Below, in pieces: positions 20,091 to 31,450 of a DNA stretch of 64,000 bases. The position numbers and the translations under genes are program-made. Source of the DNA: Stenomitos rutilans HA7619-LM2 (lineage in GTDB: Bacteria > Cyanobacteriota > Cyanobacteriia > Leptolyngbyales > Leptolyngbyaceae); contig JAHHIE010000001.1 in NCBI GenBank assembly GCA_019358945.1, positions 62,001-126,000 on the forward strand, written 5' to 3'. The notes below the pieces were generated by a model. It saw nothing but the letters and a program-made list of their open reading frames with translations. It searched no databases and was not told where the DNA came from. How positions within the stretch are numbered: position 1 is the stretch's first letter; the number at the start of each line of letters is the position of its first letter.

Positions 20091-20900
20091 TTAGCCGAAG
20101 CGACCGCTGACATACTCCTGCGTTGCTTGATGCTGAGGCGTTTGGAAGATGACTTCTGTGCGATCGTATTCCACGATGTAGCCCGTCCGCTGCCCCTTTG
20201 CATTGGCTTCTACATTGTAGAAAGCCGTAAAGTCAGATGCCCGCGATGCCTGCTGCATGTTGTGAGTCACGATGACGATCGTGTAACGCTCTTTCAACTC
20301 TTGCAGCAGATCTTCAACTTTCAGTGTCGAAATGGGGTCAAGTGCCGCACAGGGTTCATCCATCAAGATGACATCTGGCTGAACAGCGACTGCGCGTGCA
20401 ATGCACAACCGTTGCTGCTGGCCGCCGGACAGATCTGTTCCCATTGCATTCAGCTTGTCTTTCACATCATCCCAAAGCGCTGCTTGCTTGAGGGACCGCT
20501 CGACCAATTCATCCATATCGCCTTTGTACCCAACCAACCGAGGCCCAAAGGCGATATTTTCGTAAATCGACTTTGGAAACGGGTTGGGCTTCTGAAACAC
20601 CATCCCAATCTGTCGCCGCACTTCCACTGGATCAATTTCTGGAGCGTAAAGATCTTGATCACGGTAAAAGATTTTGCCATCAATATGAAAGGTTTTAATC
20701 AGATCATTCAGTCGGTTAAAACAGCGTAAGACGGTACTTTTGCCACAACCAGAGGGGCCAATAAACGCAGTAATACTGTTCTTTTTGATCTCGATCGAGA
20801 CATCCTTCACAGCCAGGAAATTGCCGTAATAAATGTTAAGGTCTTGAGTGCGAAAGATGGTTTCAGTCTGACGAGCTGTACTCTGGATGTTCGTTGTCAT
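20091..20900 (-). CDS. pstB: Phosphate ABC transporter ATPase
   Basis: ATP-binding subunit of the high-affinity phosphate transporter PstSCAB. The start chosen is ATG 20900 (269 residues); a GTG at 20948 is possible but makes an atypical extension. Motifs: Walker [11 protein letters not shown]-loop [17 protein letters not shown], signature [14 protein letters not shown] and Walker [16 protein letters not shown]. The usual serine after the Walker B proline is cysteine here. It is the last gene of the pst operon, 188 bp after pstA. Confidence 0.97.
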   Translation of the reverse strand: MTTNIQSTARQTETIFRTQDLNIYYGNFLAVKDVSIEIKKNSITAFIGPSGCGKSTVLRCFNRLNDLIKTFHIDGKIFYRDQDLYAPEIDPVEVRRQIGMVFQKPNPFPKSIYENIAFGPRLVGYKGDMDELVERSLKQAALWDDVKDKLNAMGTDLSGGQQQRLCIARAVAVQPDVILMDEPCAALDPISTLKVEDLLQELKERYTIVIVTHNMQQASRASDFTAFYNVEANAKGQRTGYIVEYDRTEVIFQTPQHQATQEYVSGRFG

Positions 20901-21088
20901 AGGTCTAAAGGGGTGAGTGATTGCCGTTTCAATAAGACTTAAAGTCACTAAAATTAAAGGCTTGCAGGATAGAAAAAATCAGTTGAGGTTGAGGACAGCT
21001 TAACAAGGCAATCATGTCTTCTTACCATGCTAACAACTGCTTAAAGACACCTGCAGAAAGCTGCCAGTGTCCCTTCTGATCCAAACTA

Positions 21089-22027
21089 TTACCTGCGTCG
21101 CCGCGTCAGCCATCGAGACAGAATACTTGTCACCAAAACCAGCGCCACCAAAACTAGCGAACCTGCCCAAGCTAACTCTTGCTGGTTTTTGTAAGGAGCT
21201 GTCGCAAAGTCAAAGACCAATCTTGACATTGTAGCGGTTGGTTCCCAGATGCCGTAGGTAAAGTAGGTGATAGGATTGACATTTGGCGGATTCAGGGCCA
21301 ACCCCGAATTCCAGTAGCGGCTGAAAGAGGCCGTAAAAAGCACAGGTGCCGTTTCACCCGCCGCACGCGCGATCGCCAGCATCACTCCGGTCAAAATGGC
21401 TGGAATCGCCGCAGGCAAAACAATCTTTAACGTCGTTTGAATGCGCGTAGCACCCAACCCAACAGCGGCCTGTCGGTAATCATTCGGTACAGCCTCCAGA
21501 GCTTCTGCTGCGGTGCGGACGATCGTTGGCAACATCAGCACCGATAGCGCAATCCCACCCGCTACGGCTGAAAAGCGACCTGTTGTGAGTACAACCAGCG
21601 AATACGCAAACGCCCCCACAACGATCGACGGAACACCACTCAAGACATTGGTGAAAAAATCAATCACATCTGCCAGTTTCGTTCCCTTGGCAAACTCTGA
21701 GAGGTAAATGGCTGCCATCACGCCAAATGGAATACTCAGAGCCGCCGAAATCCCTACCGTCGTCAACGTGCCCAGAAAGGCGTTGCCAAAACCACCACCC
21801 GCAAGGCCAGGAGCTGGCGGTAGCTGCACGAAGAGCGCTGGCCCTAAACGGGCAAACCCATTGATCAGCACATAAGATAACACCGCCACCAACGGAATGA
21901 GCGCAATAGCAGCACAAACATACGCAACGCCAGTCATGATGGACGAGAACAACGTCCGAGGTGACGTTGGGGCGCGCTTCATACTGCGCTCTACAAATGG
22001 CGCAGCCGCAAAGTCTTGATTCGTCAT
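21089..22027 (-). CDS. pstA: Phosphate ABC transporter permease PstA
   Basis: Inner-membrane permease subunit of the phosphate importer, 312 residues with about six membrane helices. The EAA loop (EALEAVPNDYRQAAVGLGATRIQT) contacts PstB. Assignment as PstA rather than PstC follows from its place between pstC and pstB and from family features. Start is ATG 22027; the gap to pstC is 109 bp. Confidence 0.95.
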   Translation of the reverse strand: MTNQDFAAAPFVERSMKRAPTSPRTLFSSIMTGVAYVCAAIALIPLVAVLSYVLINGFARLGPALFVQLPPAPGLAGGGFGNAFLGTLTTVGISAALSIPFGVMAAIYLSEFAKGTKLADVIDFFTNVLSGVPSIVVGAFAYSLVVLTTGRFSAVAGGIALSVLMLPTIVRTAAEALEAVPNDYRQAAVGLGATRIQTTLKIVLPAAIPAILTGVMLAIARAAGETAPVLFTASFSRYWNSGLALNPPNVNPITYFTYGIWEPTATMSRLVFDFATAPYKNQQELAWAGSLVLVALVLVTSILSRWLTRRRR

Positions 22028-22136
22028 CTTAACCCTTTCTTCATTCCAAAGTTCTAAATGGCTGCGGTCAGCCTGTGTGCCCTATGCCAACGCGAATCAT
22101 ACCAACACAGCTCTCAATTGCCTTTTCCAGTTAAAA

Positions 22137-23090
22137 CTAGAGCTTCAAGCTGAAGCGACGAACGATAACCTCAGCCAAAACGTTAACCACCAATGTCAAG
22201 GCAAATAGTACGAGTGCGGCATACATCAAGGAAGCGACCTGTAAGCCACCAGCCTCCGCAAACTGATTTGCCAGCAGTGAAGCAACCGTCGAACCTTGAG
22301 ATAAAATCGATGCTGATTTGATCGTGTCAGAATTACCAATCACCATTGTGACAGCCATTGTCTCACCCATAGCCCGCCCTAGCGCCAACATGATGCCGCC
22401 AACAATGCCTGAAAAAGCGGCAGGCAGCATAATTTGAAAAATGGTTTCCCAGCGAGTTGCCCCCAATCCATAGGCTGCCTGCCGAAGTTCCGCAGGCACG
22501 GCTGTCAACGCATCGCGTGAAATGGCCGCAATAATCGGCAAAATCATAATCGACAGGATGATACCAGCAACGTAAATGCCTGGGCCAGATGGTGCTGTGC
22601 TAAAGATGGGGAGCCATCCCAGAGTACTGTTCAAGAAATCGCCGATCGGCTTCAAAATAGGGATCAGCACAAAAATCGCCCATAGCCCGTAGACCACACT
22701 TGGAATCGCCGCCAGCAACTCAACCAAAAAGACGATCGGCTGCTGCACCCGGGGCGGTAAAAAGTCTTCGCTGAGGAAGAGGGCAACTCCAATGCCGATC
22801 GGTACCGCAAGCAGCAGCGCAATAAACGAGGTCACCAGCGTTCCATAAATCTGGGTTAGCGCACCGAAAACCTCGTCGTTAACACTCCAGCGGCTCGTCA
22901 CCAGAAAACCAGCGCCAAACTTCTGGATTGCAGGCAGCGCATCATGTGCAACCTGAACCGCGATGAAGAGAAGCACTGCCGCCACACCAAAGCCAAAGAC
23001 AGCAGTAAGCCAAACAAAACCTTGATCAACCCAGCGCGATGTTTGGGAACGCTGCCAGGACATGGGCGAAGGCTGATTTGTTGAAGCCAT
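22137..23090 (-). CDS. pstC: Phosphate ABC transporter permease PstC
   Basis: Second permease subunit, 317 residues with six predicted helices. The EAA-type loop is ALTAVPAELRQAAYGLGATRWET and the family segment GRAMGETMAVTMVIGN follows. It is separated from pstS by 473 bp that hold an interspersed palindromic element, an unusually long gap inside a pst operon. Confidence 0.95.
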   Translation of the reverse strand: MASTNQPSPMSWQRSQTSRWVDQGFVWLTAVFGFGVAAVLLFIAVQVAHDALPAIQKFGAGFLVTSRWSVNDEVFGALTQIYGTLVTSFIALLLAVPIGIGVALFLSEDFLPPRVQQPIVFLVELLAAIPSVVYGLWAIFVLIPILKPIGDFLNSTLGWLPIFSTAPSGPGIYVAGIILSIMILPIIAAISRDALTAVPAELRQAAYGLGATRWETIFQIMLPAAFSGIVGGIMLALGRAMGETMAVTMVIGNSDTIKSASILSQGSTVASLLANQFAEAGGLQVASLMYAALVLFALTLVVNVLAEVIVRRFSLKL

Positions 23091-23285
23091 AGGTACTCAA
23101 TTGCAAAGACGTTAAACTGCAAAAACGCTAAACGGATGTGTAAGAAGGAACCTTAAACCAGTGACTGCGGTATTAAGAGTGCTGATGTCTATGCCCCCAA
23201 GATCGCACAACCCAAACATCAGCACTTCTGATTTAGCCCAGTAGACCAGCAACCCGATCGCTATGGTTAACTTAAATCTTGCACC

Positions 23286-23530
23286 ATGCTCAAGAAGAGG
23301 TATTTGAGATCTTTCGAGACTTGCGCTACCCCGCCTTGCACTCAAGTGTTTCCTTCGGAAACGCGAGGCGAGCGGGCTGATGGCGGAAAGTCCACTGTAG
23401 GCTTTGCCTTCCCAAAGGGCAGTGGACTAGGAGCCAGGGAAGTGGCGCTTCAGTCCGTTAAAACGGACTTCCTTTGATTAGCCCGCAATTTATTGCAGGG
23501 CGGGCTGATGCGACTAGTGCAAGACTAAAT
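23286..23530. repeat. Interspersed palindromic element between pstS and pstC
   Basis: A run of strong hairpins: gtttcc-ttc-ggaaac; agtccact with agtggact; agtccgttaaaacggact; and agcccgcaa with ttgcagggcgggct. Flanking sequences gacttgcgcta and actagtgcaagac look like degenerate inverted ends. It has no ORF of note. It looks like a non-autonomous mobile element (MITE-like) or a multicopy palindromic repeat. The palindromes are seen directly; the mobile-element reading is inference. Confidence 0.65.
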
Positions 23531-23563
23531 TAACCCATCTTTGCTTAGTGCAAGATGCGTTGG

Positions 23564-24679
23564 CTACTTAGCAGAGCTAACTTTGATGGTGTCCACAGCC
23601 GTTGAAACCTTGGTAGAAAGATCCTCTGGTAAAGGAATATAGCCAAGCTCAGTAGCATACTGCTTGCCATCTTTCAGCGACCACTTCAAGAACTCATTAA
23701 AGGCTTTTGCCTTTGCCGGATCTTTGGGATTTTCATATAAGAGTACCCAGGTCAAGCTGACGATCGGATAGGCTTCTTTTTGCTCTGGATCGGGTACCTT
23801 CAGCGCAAAATCTTCAGGGATTTTTGCTCCTTCTAGGGCTTTAGCCGCTGCTTCTGGGGTGGGTGCCACGAACGTACCCGCCTTGTTTTGTACCGATGCC
23901 ATCGCCAATTTGTTTTCTTTAGCGTAGGAATACTCGGTATACCCAATCGCGCCTTTCGTTTGTTGAATCTGAGCGGTTACACCCTCATTTCCCTTAGCAC
24001 CTGTTCCTACAGGCCACTCAACCGTTTTGCCTGAACCAGCTTTCCACTCTGGACAAGCTTTTGCAATATGGCTGGTGAAAATAGACGTTGTGCCACTGCC
24101 ATCCGAACGATGGACAAACGTTACGGGAGTAGCAGGCAGTTGAGCGCCCGCATTGTCTTTCGCAATTTTGGGATCGTTCCAGGTCTTAATCGAACCATCG
24201 ACAATGCCGCAGAAGGTTGGGCGAGATAGCTTCAGGTTTTCAACCCCATCAAGGTTGTAAGCAAACACCACAAATAGACCTGTCGTTGGCACCTGAACTG
24301 GCTTGCCTCGATCGGCCGCAAGCTTGCTCTTCTCATCGGCTTTCAGCGCCGAATCCGTTGCACCAAAATCAACGGTTTGGTCAAGATAGCGCTTAACACC
24401 CGCACCACTACCTACGGAGTCGTAGCTGATCTGAACGTTAGGATTCGTCTTGTTGTATTCCTGGAACCAGCGCTGGTAGAGAGGGTTAGGGGCTGTTGCA
24501 CCAGCACCACTAATCGAAACAGTACCACCCGCAGCAGCAGTAGAAGCAGCAGGGCTAGCGCCGCCTCCGACAGGACTGCTGCTCGTTTGAGGAGGGGGTG
24601 CACAGGCTGACAAACCTGCTACCAAGGCAATTGCCGAAGCCGAGAATGCCCAACGGGTTGCTCTTAAGGTGGAAATCAT
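23564..24679 (-). CDS. pstS: Phosphate-binding lipoprotein PstS
   Basis: Periplasmic phosphate-binding protein that feeds PstCA. The lipobox GLSAC puts the acylated cysteine at residue 26, followed by a Pro/Ser/Ala-rich linker. The PstS fold begins with VSISGAGATAPNPLYQRW, and phosphate-binding segments include VDFGATDSAL and HRSDGSGTTSIFTSH. Length (371) fits. A Pho-box candidate lies 44-62 bp upstream of the ATG. Confidence 0.96.
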   Translation of the reverse strand: MISTLRATRWAFSASAIALVAGLSACAPPPQTSSSPVGGGASPAASTAAAGGTVSISGAGATAPNPLYQRWFQEYNKTNPNVQISYDSVGSGAGVKRYLDQTVDFGATDSALKADEKSKLAADRGKPVQVPTTGLFVVFAYNLDGVENLKLSRPTFCGIVDGSIKTWNDPKIAKDNAGAQLPATPVTFVHRSDGSGTTSIFTSHIAKACPEWKAGSGKTVEWPVGTGAKGNEGVTAQIQQTKGAIGYTEYSYAKENKLAMASVQNKAGTFVAPTPEAAAKALEGAKIPEDFALKVPDPEQKEAYPIVSLTWVLLYENPKDPAKAKAFNEFLKWSLKDGKQYATELGYIPLPEDLSTKVSTAVDTIKVSSAK

Positions 24680-24722
24680 AAATCCTGCAACTTAACACAT
24701 CTGCACTAACGCTACCGCGCGT

Positions 24723-24741
24723 CAGTAAAGAAAAGGTTAAG
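24723..24741 (-). promoter_or_regulatory. Pho-box candidate upstream of pstS
   Basis: Read on the minus strand this is CTTAACCT-TTT-CTTTACTG. Two 8-bp direct repeats spaced by 3 bp match the cyanobacterial SphR/PhoB box pattern, the first copy exactly. It lies 44 bp before the pstS start, where a response regulator would replace a weak -35 element. This suggests the whole pst operon is induced by phosphate limitation. Confidence 0.75.
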
Positions 24742-24845
24742 TAATTAAAATTACATTTTCCCCTTCTCGCTTGGAAACTGTGTGCTTCAGTAAACTTCAG
24801 GCGCACTGGTATTACGGGTACCGTTTTCATGCATCACTCGATCGC

Positions 24846-25454
24846 TTAGCAGGCACGACAAAGCACTTGACGCATGGTGCGCAGGTTGTCTGGTAGGTCC
24901 ATCTGAATTGCCTGCTGAATTAACACCGAAGGTACGGGAATTGTAGGTGTTGCCTGCACAGAATAGGTCAGAAGCGTGCCATCGCCATAGTCTTGCAGCG
25001 TCAGATCAGCGGCAAAATCATGGAAGCTTCCGGACTCCAACCGAAATTGGATTTGCTGATGAGTCGTTTCAATCACCTTTAAATAGATGTCAACCTGTGC
25101 GGTGAGAAACAAGAATGCTTTGCTTGCCACCTGATATAACCGCTTATAGCCGTCTACAGAGCTTCGATGGCTTAGCTCGGAATTGTTGCGGTGAAGGATT
25201 TCGCTTCGGGTCAGTGCTGGAAAGTATTGAACCCACCGTGAATAGTCGGTCAACTGCCTCCACGCAGTTGTACGTGAGATGGGCAGATACATCTGGGCCG
25301 TAACTGCACCACCCCAGGCGGAGTGAGGTCGAGTTTTCAACAAGATCTCACCGTCTAAAAGTGGCTTGGCATACAGGTCGCCGTGCTGCTGAGGGATAAG
25401 GTGAGGCAGGCTAGTTGTAGCGCGAGTAAGGGCGGGTGCAGTAGAGATGGTCAT
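24846..25454 (-). CDS. SRPBCC (START/Coq10-like) family protein
   Basis: A 202-residue protein of the SRPBCC/polyketide cyclase superfamily, with a helix-grip fold that binds hydrophobic ligands. Family-like segments are VTAQMYLPISRTTAWRQLTDYSRWVQYFPAL, covering the first strand and the START-like helix, and the C-terminal helix PSVLIQQAIQMDLPDNLRTMR. It has no signal peptide. It lies upstream of pstS on the same strand, but the Pho box between them suggests a separate transcript. The ligand is unknown. Confidence 0.75.
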   Translation of the reverse strand: MTISTAPALTRATTSLPHLIPQQHGDLYAKPLLDGEILLKTRPHSAWGGAVTAQMYLPISRTTAWRQLTDYSRWVQYFPALTRSEILHRNNSELSHRSSVDGYKRLYQVASKAFLFLTAQVDIYLKVIETTHQQIQFRLESGSFHDFAADLTLQDYGDGTLLTYSVQATPTIPVPSVLIQQAIQMDLPDNLRTMRQVLCRAC

Positions 25455-25650
25455 TCCAGTCCAGCAACTCCTAGTTGATAGAGTGTGTACGGAATGATGG
25501 CTCCTTCAGCACCGATCAAGCAGAGCGGAAGAAGGGATGTGCTCCGTACTACCCGTCAGCATAACGCCATAACTGCAAAGAAAGATTACGGAGATGCATA
25601 AAGATTCGGCTAAGCTGCGGCTAGATGCATTGGGTCAGTCGTTTGCATAA

Positions 25651-25694
25651 AAAAGCTGGCATTAAAGTCCTGTTTGACTCAATGTCCAGCTTTT
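25651..25694 (-). terminator. Intrinsic terminator after the universal stress protein gene
   Basis: Arms aaaagctgg and ccagctttt are extended by cattaaagtc and gactcaatg around a 6-nt loop. Read on the minus strand the stem ends in a T run, about 50 bp after the stop codon. The rest of the 292-bp gap (25455-25746) shows nothing else. Confidence 0.8.
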
Positions 25695-25746
25695 GGGGAT
25701 TAGGTTGGCTAGATGGGTAAGGCTTACATCTTTGTGCCCAAGCTTG

Positions 25747-26595
25747 CTAAATGGTACGTGCTAGCAAAACGGGACAGTTAGCGTGAACCCGCACGTAGTC
25801 AGAGAGCGAGGAGCCTAATAAGCGATCGAGGTCGGGCAAGCCTTTGGCAATGGAGGGACGGCGATCGGGTGACCCCAGCAGCAACAGACCTACATTCAAC
25901 TCATCAGCTAATCGACAGAGTTCTTCAGCAGGCTTACCTGCACACGACAAACATCGGTAGGCAATGCCTAGCTTTTTCGCTTCTGATACAGCCGTTGTAA
26001 AGACTGGGTCATGCTCAGACACTTCGCCACTGGCACAATAAGACTTACCAGTGAGGTCAGGGTCAATGTGTGTCAGGATGAGTTCTCCCCCTTTCAGGTC
26101 GCGGAGTAGAAACAGCGCCAGCTTGAGGCTTTGGCTGGCGGCTTCCGATCGATCTAACGCGACCATGATGCGGTTGATCCTTTTAATATAGATGTCGTCC
26201 CGCACCAATAGCATTGGGTGAGATGAGAGTTGAAACACGTACTGACTGACCGAATTCTCCAGAATGGAGACGAGACGCTTCAACCCTCTAGAACCCATGA
26301 TGATCAAGTCGGCATCCATCTCGTCCGCGACTTTGCACACCACATCCTTGGGATCGCCTTCGCGCAACATACCAGAAACGCGCTTGGGATCAAGATTTAG
26401 CGCTTGAATGGCGTTGGCTAAGATTTTGCCCCCTTTTTCACGCTGCTCGAACATTTCGGCGGCGGTAATCTGGGGGGGAATGACATGCAGAACTGTCACT
26501 AGAGCTCTTTGCATTGAAGGAATGTCTGCCAGAGCTTTGAACATTTCCTCAGACTGTCCAGTGCCAGAGTCAGCCAGAAGAATCTTTTCGATCAT
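25747..26595 (-). CDS. Tandem universal stress protein
   Basis: Two UspA domains in one chain of 282 residues (about 1-135 and 140-282). The first keeps an ATP-binding style loop (GSRGLKRLVSILENSVS). The second keeps LLLLGSPDRRPS and LLGSSLSDYV. Tandem Usp proteins act as small cytosolic stress regulators that bind ATP; this one has no fused transporter. A terminator follows, and the upstream region is 648 bp long. Confidence 0.9.
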   Translation of the reverse strand: MIEKILLADSGTGQSEEMFKALADIPSMQRALVTVLHVIPPQITAAEMFEQREKGGKILANAIQALNLDPKRVSGMLREGDPKDVVCKVADEMDADLIIMGSRGLKRLVSILENSVSQYVFQLSSHPMLLVRDDIYIKRINRIMVALDRSEAASQSLKLALFLLRDLKGGELILTHIDPDLTGKSYCASGEVSEHDPVFTTAVSEAKKLGIAYRCLSCAGKPAEELCRLADELNVGLLLLGSPDRRPSIAKGLPDLDRLLGSSLSDYVRVHANCPVLLARTI

Positions 26596-27243
26596 GGATT
26601 TGCCTCACGATTTCTGTTAAACATGATTTGCGATTAAGCCATTGCAGCGTTTCTAACCCTTAGATTTGGGGGGGACGCCTTCAAAGCCAGACATCATTCT
26701 CTTGTCGCTTGCTTTCTAAAAGACCTTTGGTTCTATTGCTATTCCGAGAGCTTTTGCTATCGGTTATGCCGCTTAGTATGACGAGCTAAGATGTCTCAAA
26801 CAATCTCCAAACATCTATACGGAGTGCAATACTACAGAGCGCAGTGCTGCCACCGATGCATAAAGGTTAGACGATCGAAGAACCTAATCAAAGTGCTGAT
26901 TAAGTGCTCCTTTATGCCAAAATTCTACCTTTAACATTCGATCAATTGCTGCGCTTCGTTACTCATTGTTGCGTTTACATGTATGAAGAGCGCTCACACA
27001 AAGTTGGAACATTTCGCAGCTTTTTATCGATCGCTTTGAGGACACATTTTGTAATACTCAACTAGGTGTGAGGGACAGGAGTTCTAGGAAGCAAATTTCA
27101 AAACTACGGGTCTTTTATCTCGTAAAACAGCTAGTGGAGAACGATTGCTAAGGCTTAAAGGTACAAAGAAAGACTGCGTTAACCAACGTAAACAGGTGAC
27201 AGAACGATTGAGATAAAATCATACAAAAGCCTCGATCGCTATA
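26596..27243. other. 648-bp intergenic region between divergent genes
   Basis: No convincing ORF. It must hold the promoters of the universal stress gene (minus strand) and the thioesterase (plus strand). A TAAAAT hexamer at about 27215 is a possible -10 for the thioesterase. One inverted repeat (26858-26917) stands out and is listed separately. Otherwise nothing was recognised. Confidence 0.6.
26858..26917. other. 60-nt inverted-repeat element
   Basis: A perfect 9-bp outer repeat (gcataaagg and cctttatgc) encloses an inner pair, aggtt with aacct. It could be a small RNA hairpin, a terminator of an unannotated transcript or a protein-binding dyad. Confidence 0.4.
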
Positions 27244-27744
27244 GTGCCTGACGTTATGACGCATGACCAACCAGATCAACGTAAATTGCCGCCTACTGAG
27301 GCGATTCAAAATTCACTGCAACCGCCTGGTAATTGGTTTGAGTATCTGGTCAAGGCTCAGCCTCACCACACTGACTATGCGGGTATTGTCTGGCATGGCT
27401 CTTACCTAACCTGGATGGAAGAAGCCAGGGTGGAGTGCTTACGTTCGATCGGCATTGAGTTTGCTGATCTAGTGGCAATGGGTTGCGATCTGCCTGTAGT
27501 GGAGTTGTCCATCCGCTACCATCAGCCCATCCAAATGGGAATGTCTGCCGTTGTGCGAACACGCATGGCAGATATGGAGGGGGTTCGGGTCAATTGGGAC
27601 TATCAAATTCAATCGACTGATGGGCAGGATCTTTTTGTGACGGCTCGTGTGGCGCTGGTAGCAGTCGATCGTGACAAGGGAAAAATCATGCGCCAACTAC
27701 CGCCTGCTGTGAAAGAAGCACTCGTGAAGCTGTCAGGCTTTTGA
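27244..27744 (+). CDS. Acyl-CoA thioesterase (4HBT hot-dog fold)
   Basis: Hot-dog thioesterase of the FadM/YbgC group, 166 residues. The active-site aspartate lies in HTDYAGIVWHGSYLTWMEEAR, and the central helix and strands (RSIGIEFADL, LPVVELSIRYHQP) fit the 4HBT family. Substrate is not evident; cyanobacterial relatives act on acyl-CoA or aromatic CoA esters. Starts are GTG 27244 or ATG 27256. It ends 9 bp from the convergent dxr stop. Confidence 0.85.
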   Translation: MPDVMTHDQPDQRKLPPTEAIQNSLQPPGNWFEYLVKAQPHHTDYAGIVWHGSYLTWMEEARVECLRSIGIEFADLVAMGCDLPVVELSIRYHQPIQMGMSAVVRTRMADMEGVRVNWDYQIQSTDGQDLFVTARVALVAVDRDKGKIMRQLPPAVKEALVKLSGF

Positions 27745-27753
27745 ACTGGGCCG

Positions 27754-28941
27754 CTAACGACTGGAAATCATAAGCGTTGGTGCTTGACTTGCTGCCAGCA
27801 CTTCTTGTCGTGCCCAATGGTCAGCGGCAATGATGTCGTCCAAGCTGGGATCGAGACGGTTATGGCTCTGGTAGCGATCACACACCCGTTCAATCAAGCG
27901 TGGCAGATCGAGAAAATGAATTTTTTCGTCTAGAAACAGTGCCACGGCCTGTTCGTTTGCGGCATTCAGCACCGCAGGCATACAGCCACCGACACGACCA
28001 GCCTCATACGCTAACTGCATGCAAGGGTATTTTTGATGATCAGGTTCCCGGAAGGTCAGCGTTCCGGCTTTCACCAAATCAAGCGGTTCCCAACTAGTTG
28101 CAATGCGCTCTGGATAGGACAGTGCGTAGAGCAATGGTAACCGCATGTCGGCCCAGCCCAGTTGTGCCAGTACTGAGGTATCTTGCAGTTCGATGAGTGA
28201 ATGGATAATGCTTTGGGGATGGATGACGATCTCAATCTGATCGTAATCGACTCCAAACAAGTAATGGGCTTCGATGACTTCCAGTCCTTTGTTCATCAAG
28301 GTGGCGGAGTCGATCGTGATCTTGCGGCCCATAGACCAGTTGGGGTGTTTTAACGCGTCGGCGATCGTGACATGGGCTAGTTGTTCGACCGGGAGATCGC
28401 GGAATGCACCACCAGAAGCCGTAAGCAGAATACGACGCAAGCCGCCGTCGGGTACACCTTGGAGACACTGAAAGATTGCCGAGTGCTCTGAATCCGCAGG
28501 CAGTAGTTTGACACCATGCTTTTGCACAAGCGGTAACACGACAGGCGCACCCGCAATCAGCGTTTCTTTGTTTGCCAGTGCAATATCTTTCCCTGCTTCG
28601 ATCGCTGCGATGGTGGGTAATAGCCCTGCACAGCCGACAATACCTGTTACAACGACATCGGCTGCATCCCAGCGGGCCACCTCAATGACTCCCGCTTCGC
28701 CTACCACCAAGGTCGGCTGCGGGTCAAGATCGGCGATCGCGGCTTTAAGTTCGGGCAGTAAATCTGCTTCACAGAGCGCGACGATCGCGGGACGAAACTG
28801 GCGAATTTGCTGTGCTAGAAGGGTAACGTTGCGTCCTGCTGCCAACCCAACAATGCGAAATTCGTCTGGCTGCTGGGCAACAATGTCGAGCGTTTGAGTG
28901 CCAATAGAACCAGTGGAGCCAAGAAGGGAAATTGCTTTCAC
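27754..28941 (-). CDS. dxr: 1-deoxy-D-xylulose 5-phosphate reductoisomerase
   Basis: Second enzyme of the MEP isoprenoid pathway, which supplies carotenoids, phytol and plastoquinone. The product is 395 residues. The NADPH-binding loop [11 protein letters not shown] is at about 8-18; the catalytic segment [15 protein letters not shown] holds the metal-binding Asp and Glu; [10 protein letters not shown] and [20 protein letters not shown] follow. The start is ATG 28941. Confidence 0.97.
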   Translation of the reverse strand: MKAISLLGSTGSIGTQTLDIVAQQPDEFRIVGLAAGRNVTLLAQQIRQFRPAIVALCEADLLPELKAAIADLDPQPTLVVGEAGVIEVARWDAADVVVTGIVGCAGLLPTIAAIEAGKDIALANKETLIAGAPVVLPLVQKHGVKLLPADSEHSAIFQCLQGVPDGGLRRILLTASGGAFRDLPVEQLAHVTIADALKHPNWSMGRKITIDSATLMNKGLEVIEAHYLFGVDYDQIEIVIHPQSIIHSLIELQDTSVLAQLGWADMRLPLLYALSYPERIATSWEPLDLVKAGTLTFREPDHQKYPCMQLAYEAGRVGGCMPAVLNAANEQAVALFLDEKIHFLDLPRLIERVCDRYQSHNRLDPSLDDIIAADHWARQEVLAASQAPTLMISSR

Positions 28942-29065
28942 GATCGCCGAAGTCCAGTCACGCCTCCACTATTTTACGCTTGCCACGTGTCCAACTTTGA
29001 AGAAATTCTTAAGCAACAATTGTGAAGATGGGAGCAGGAGTTGAATTTTGATGCGACTTGAATAG

Positions 29066-29104
29066 AAAAAGCGATCGCCTTTATCAAGCACGATCGCCTT
29101 TTAA
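29066..29104 (-). terminator. Terminator-like hairpin after atpC
   Basis: Arms aaaaagcgatcgc and cgatcgcctttt (one bulge) flank a short loop, with A and T runs on the outside. It is built from two HIP1-type sites and lies about 40 bp after the atpC stop. Confidence 0.65.
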
Positions 29105-29144
29105 TGCTTTATGAAGCAATGCTATTCGTTGAAAACATACAGCA

Positions 29145-29555
29145 TCAGGCTGCACCACCTGCGGCTTGGAGTCTTGTACGGGCACGCTTGTATGCCTGAG
29201 TTGCCTGAATACGGGCAGAACGATCGTCGCTTTGCAGTGACTGATTGTATTTTATCTCTGCTTCACTGAAGGCCGTTTGAGCGGTTGCTTTGTCGATCGT
29301 GTCGCCACGTTCAGCGGCGTTTACCAGAACGATAACTTCGTTATTTTCGACTTCTGCGAACCCACCCAGCAGGGCGATTGGCACCCAGTTTTTGTCGGCG
29401 CGAACTCTCATTACACCAATATCCAATGCTGTGAGCAGAGGTGCATGCCCTGTCAAAATCCCCAGTTGCCCGGTGGTACTGGGAAGAATGACTTCTTCTG
29501 CCTCAGCATCCCAGATGGTTTTGTCTGGTGCCACTACCCGAACGGTCAATGCCAT
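29145..29555 (-). CDS. atpC: ATP synthase epsilon subunit
   Basis: Epsilon subunit of the thylakoid F1 ATP synthase, 136 residues. The N-terminal beta sandwich (1-85) contains [24 protein letters not shown], and the C-terminal helical hairpin (90-136) can inhibit ATP hydrolysis. It is co-oriented with atpB, with 92 bp between them that carry a long hairpin of heptanucleotide repeats. Separation of atpB-atpC from the main atp operon is usual in cyanobacteria. Confidence 0.97.
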   Translation of the reverse strand: MALTVRVVAPDKTIWDAEAEEVILPSTTGQLGILTGHAPLLTALDIGVMRVRADKNWVPIALLGGFAEVENNEVIVLVNAAERGDTIDKATAQTAFSEAEIKYNQSLQSDDRSARIQATQAYKRARTRLQAAGGAA

Positions 29556-29570
29556 AAAATGCTCCGTTAG

Positions 29571-29641
29571 TTTTGAGTTCTAAGTTTTGAGTTTTGAGTT
29601 TTGAGCGGTTCGTAACTTAAAACTCAAAACTCAAAACTCAT
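29571..29641. repeat. Long hairpin of gttttga repeats between atpB and atpC
   Basis: The left arm has three to four copies of gttttga and the right arm the matching tcaaaac copies, with about 19-20 bp of near-perfect pairing and a loop of about 13 nt. It fills most of the spacer between atpB and atpC. The same motif recurs inside recN and elsewhere in the window. Confidence 0.88.
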
Positions 29642-29647
29642 CACTCT

Positions 29648-31450
<1,803 letters not shown>

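Noticed and set aside
20046-20729. Long plus-strand ORF opposite pstB
   Set aside because: It lies wholly or largely over pstB and has no recognisable domain.
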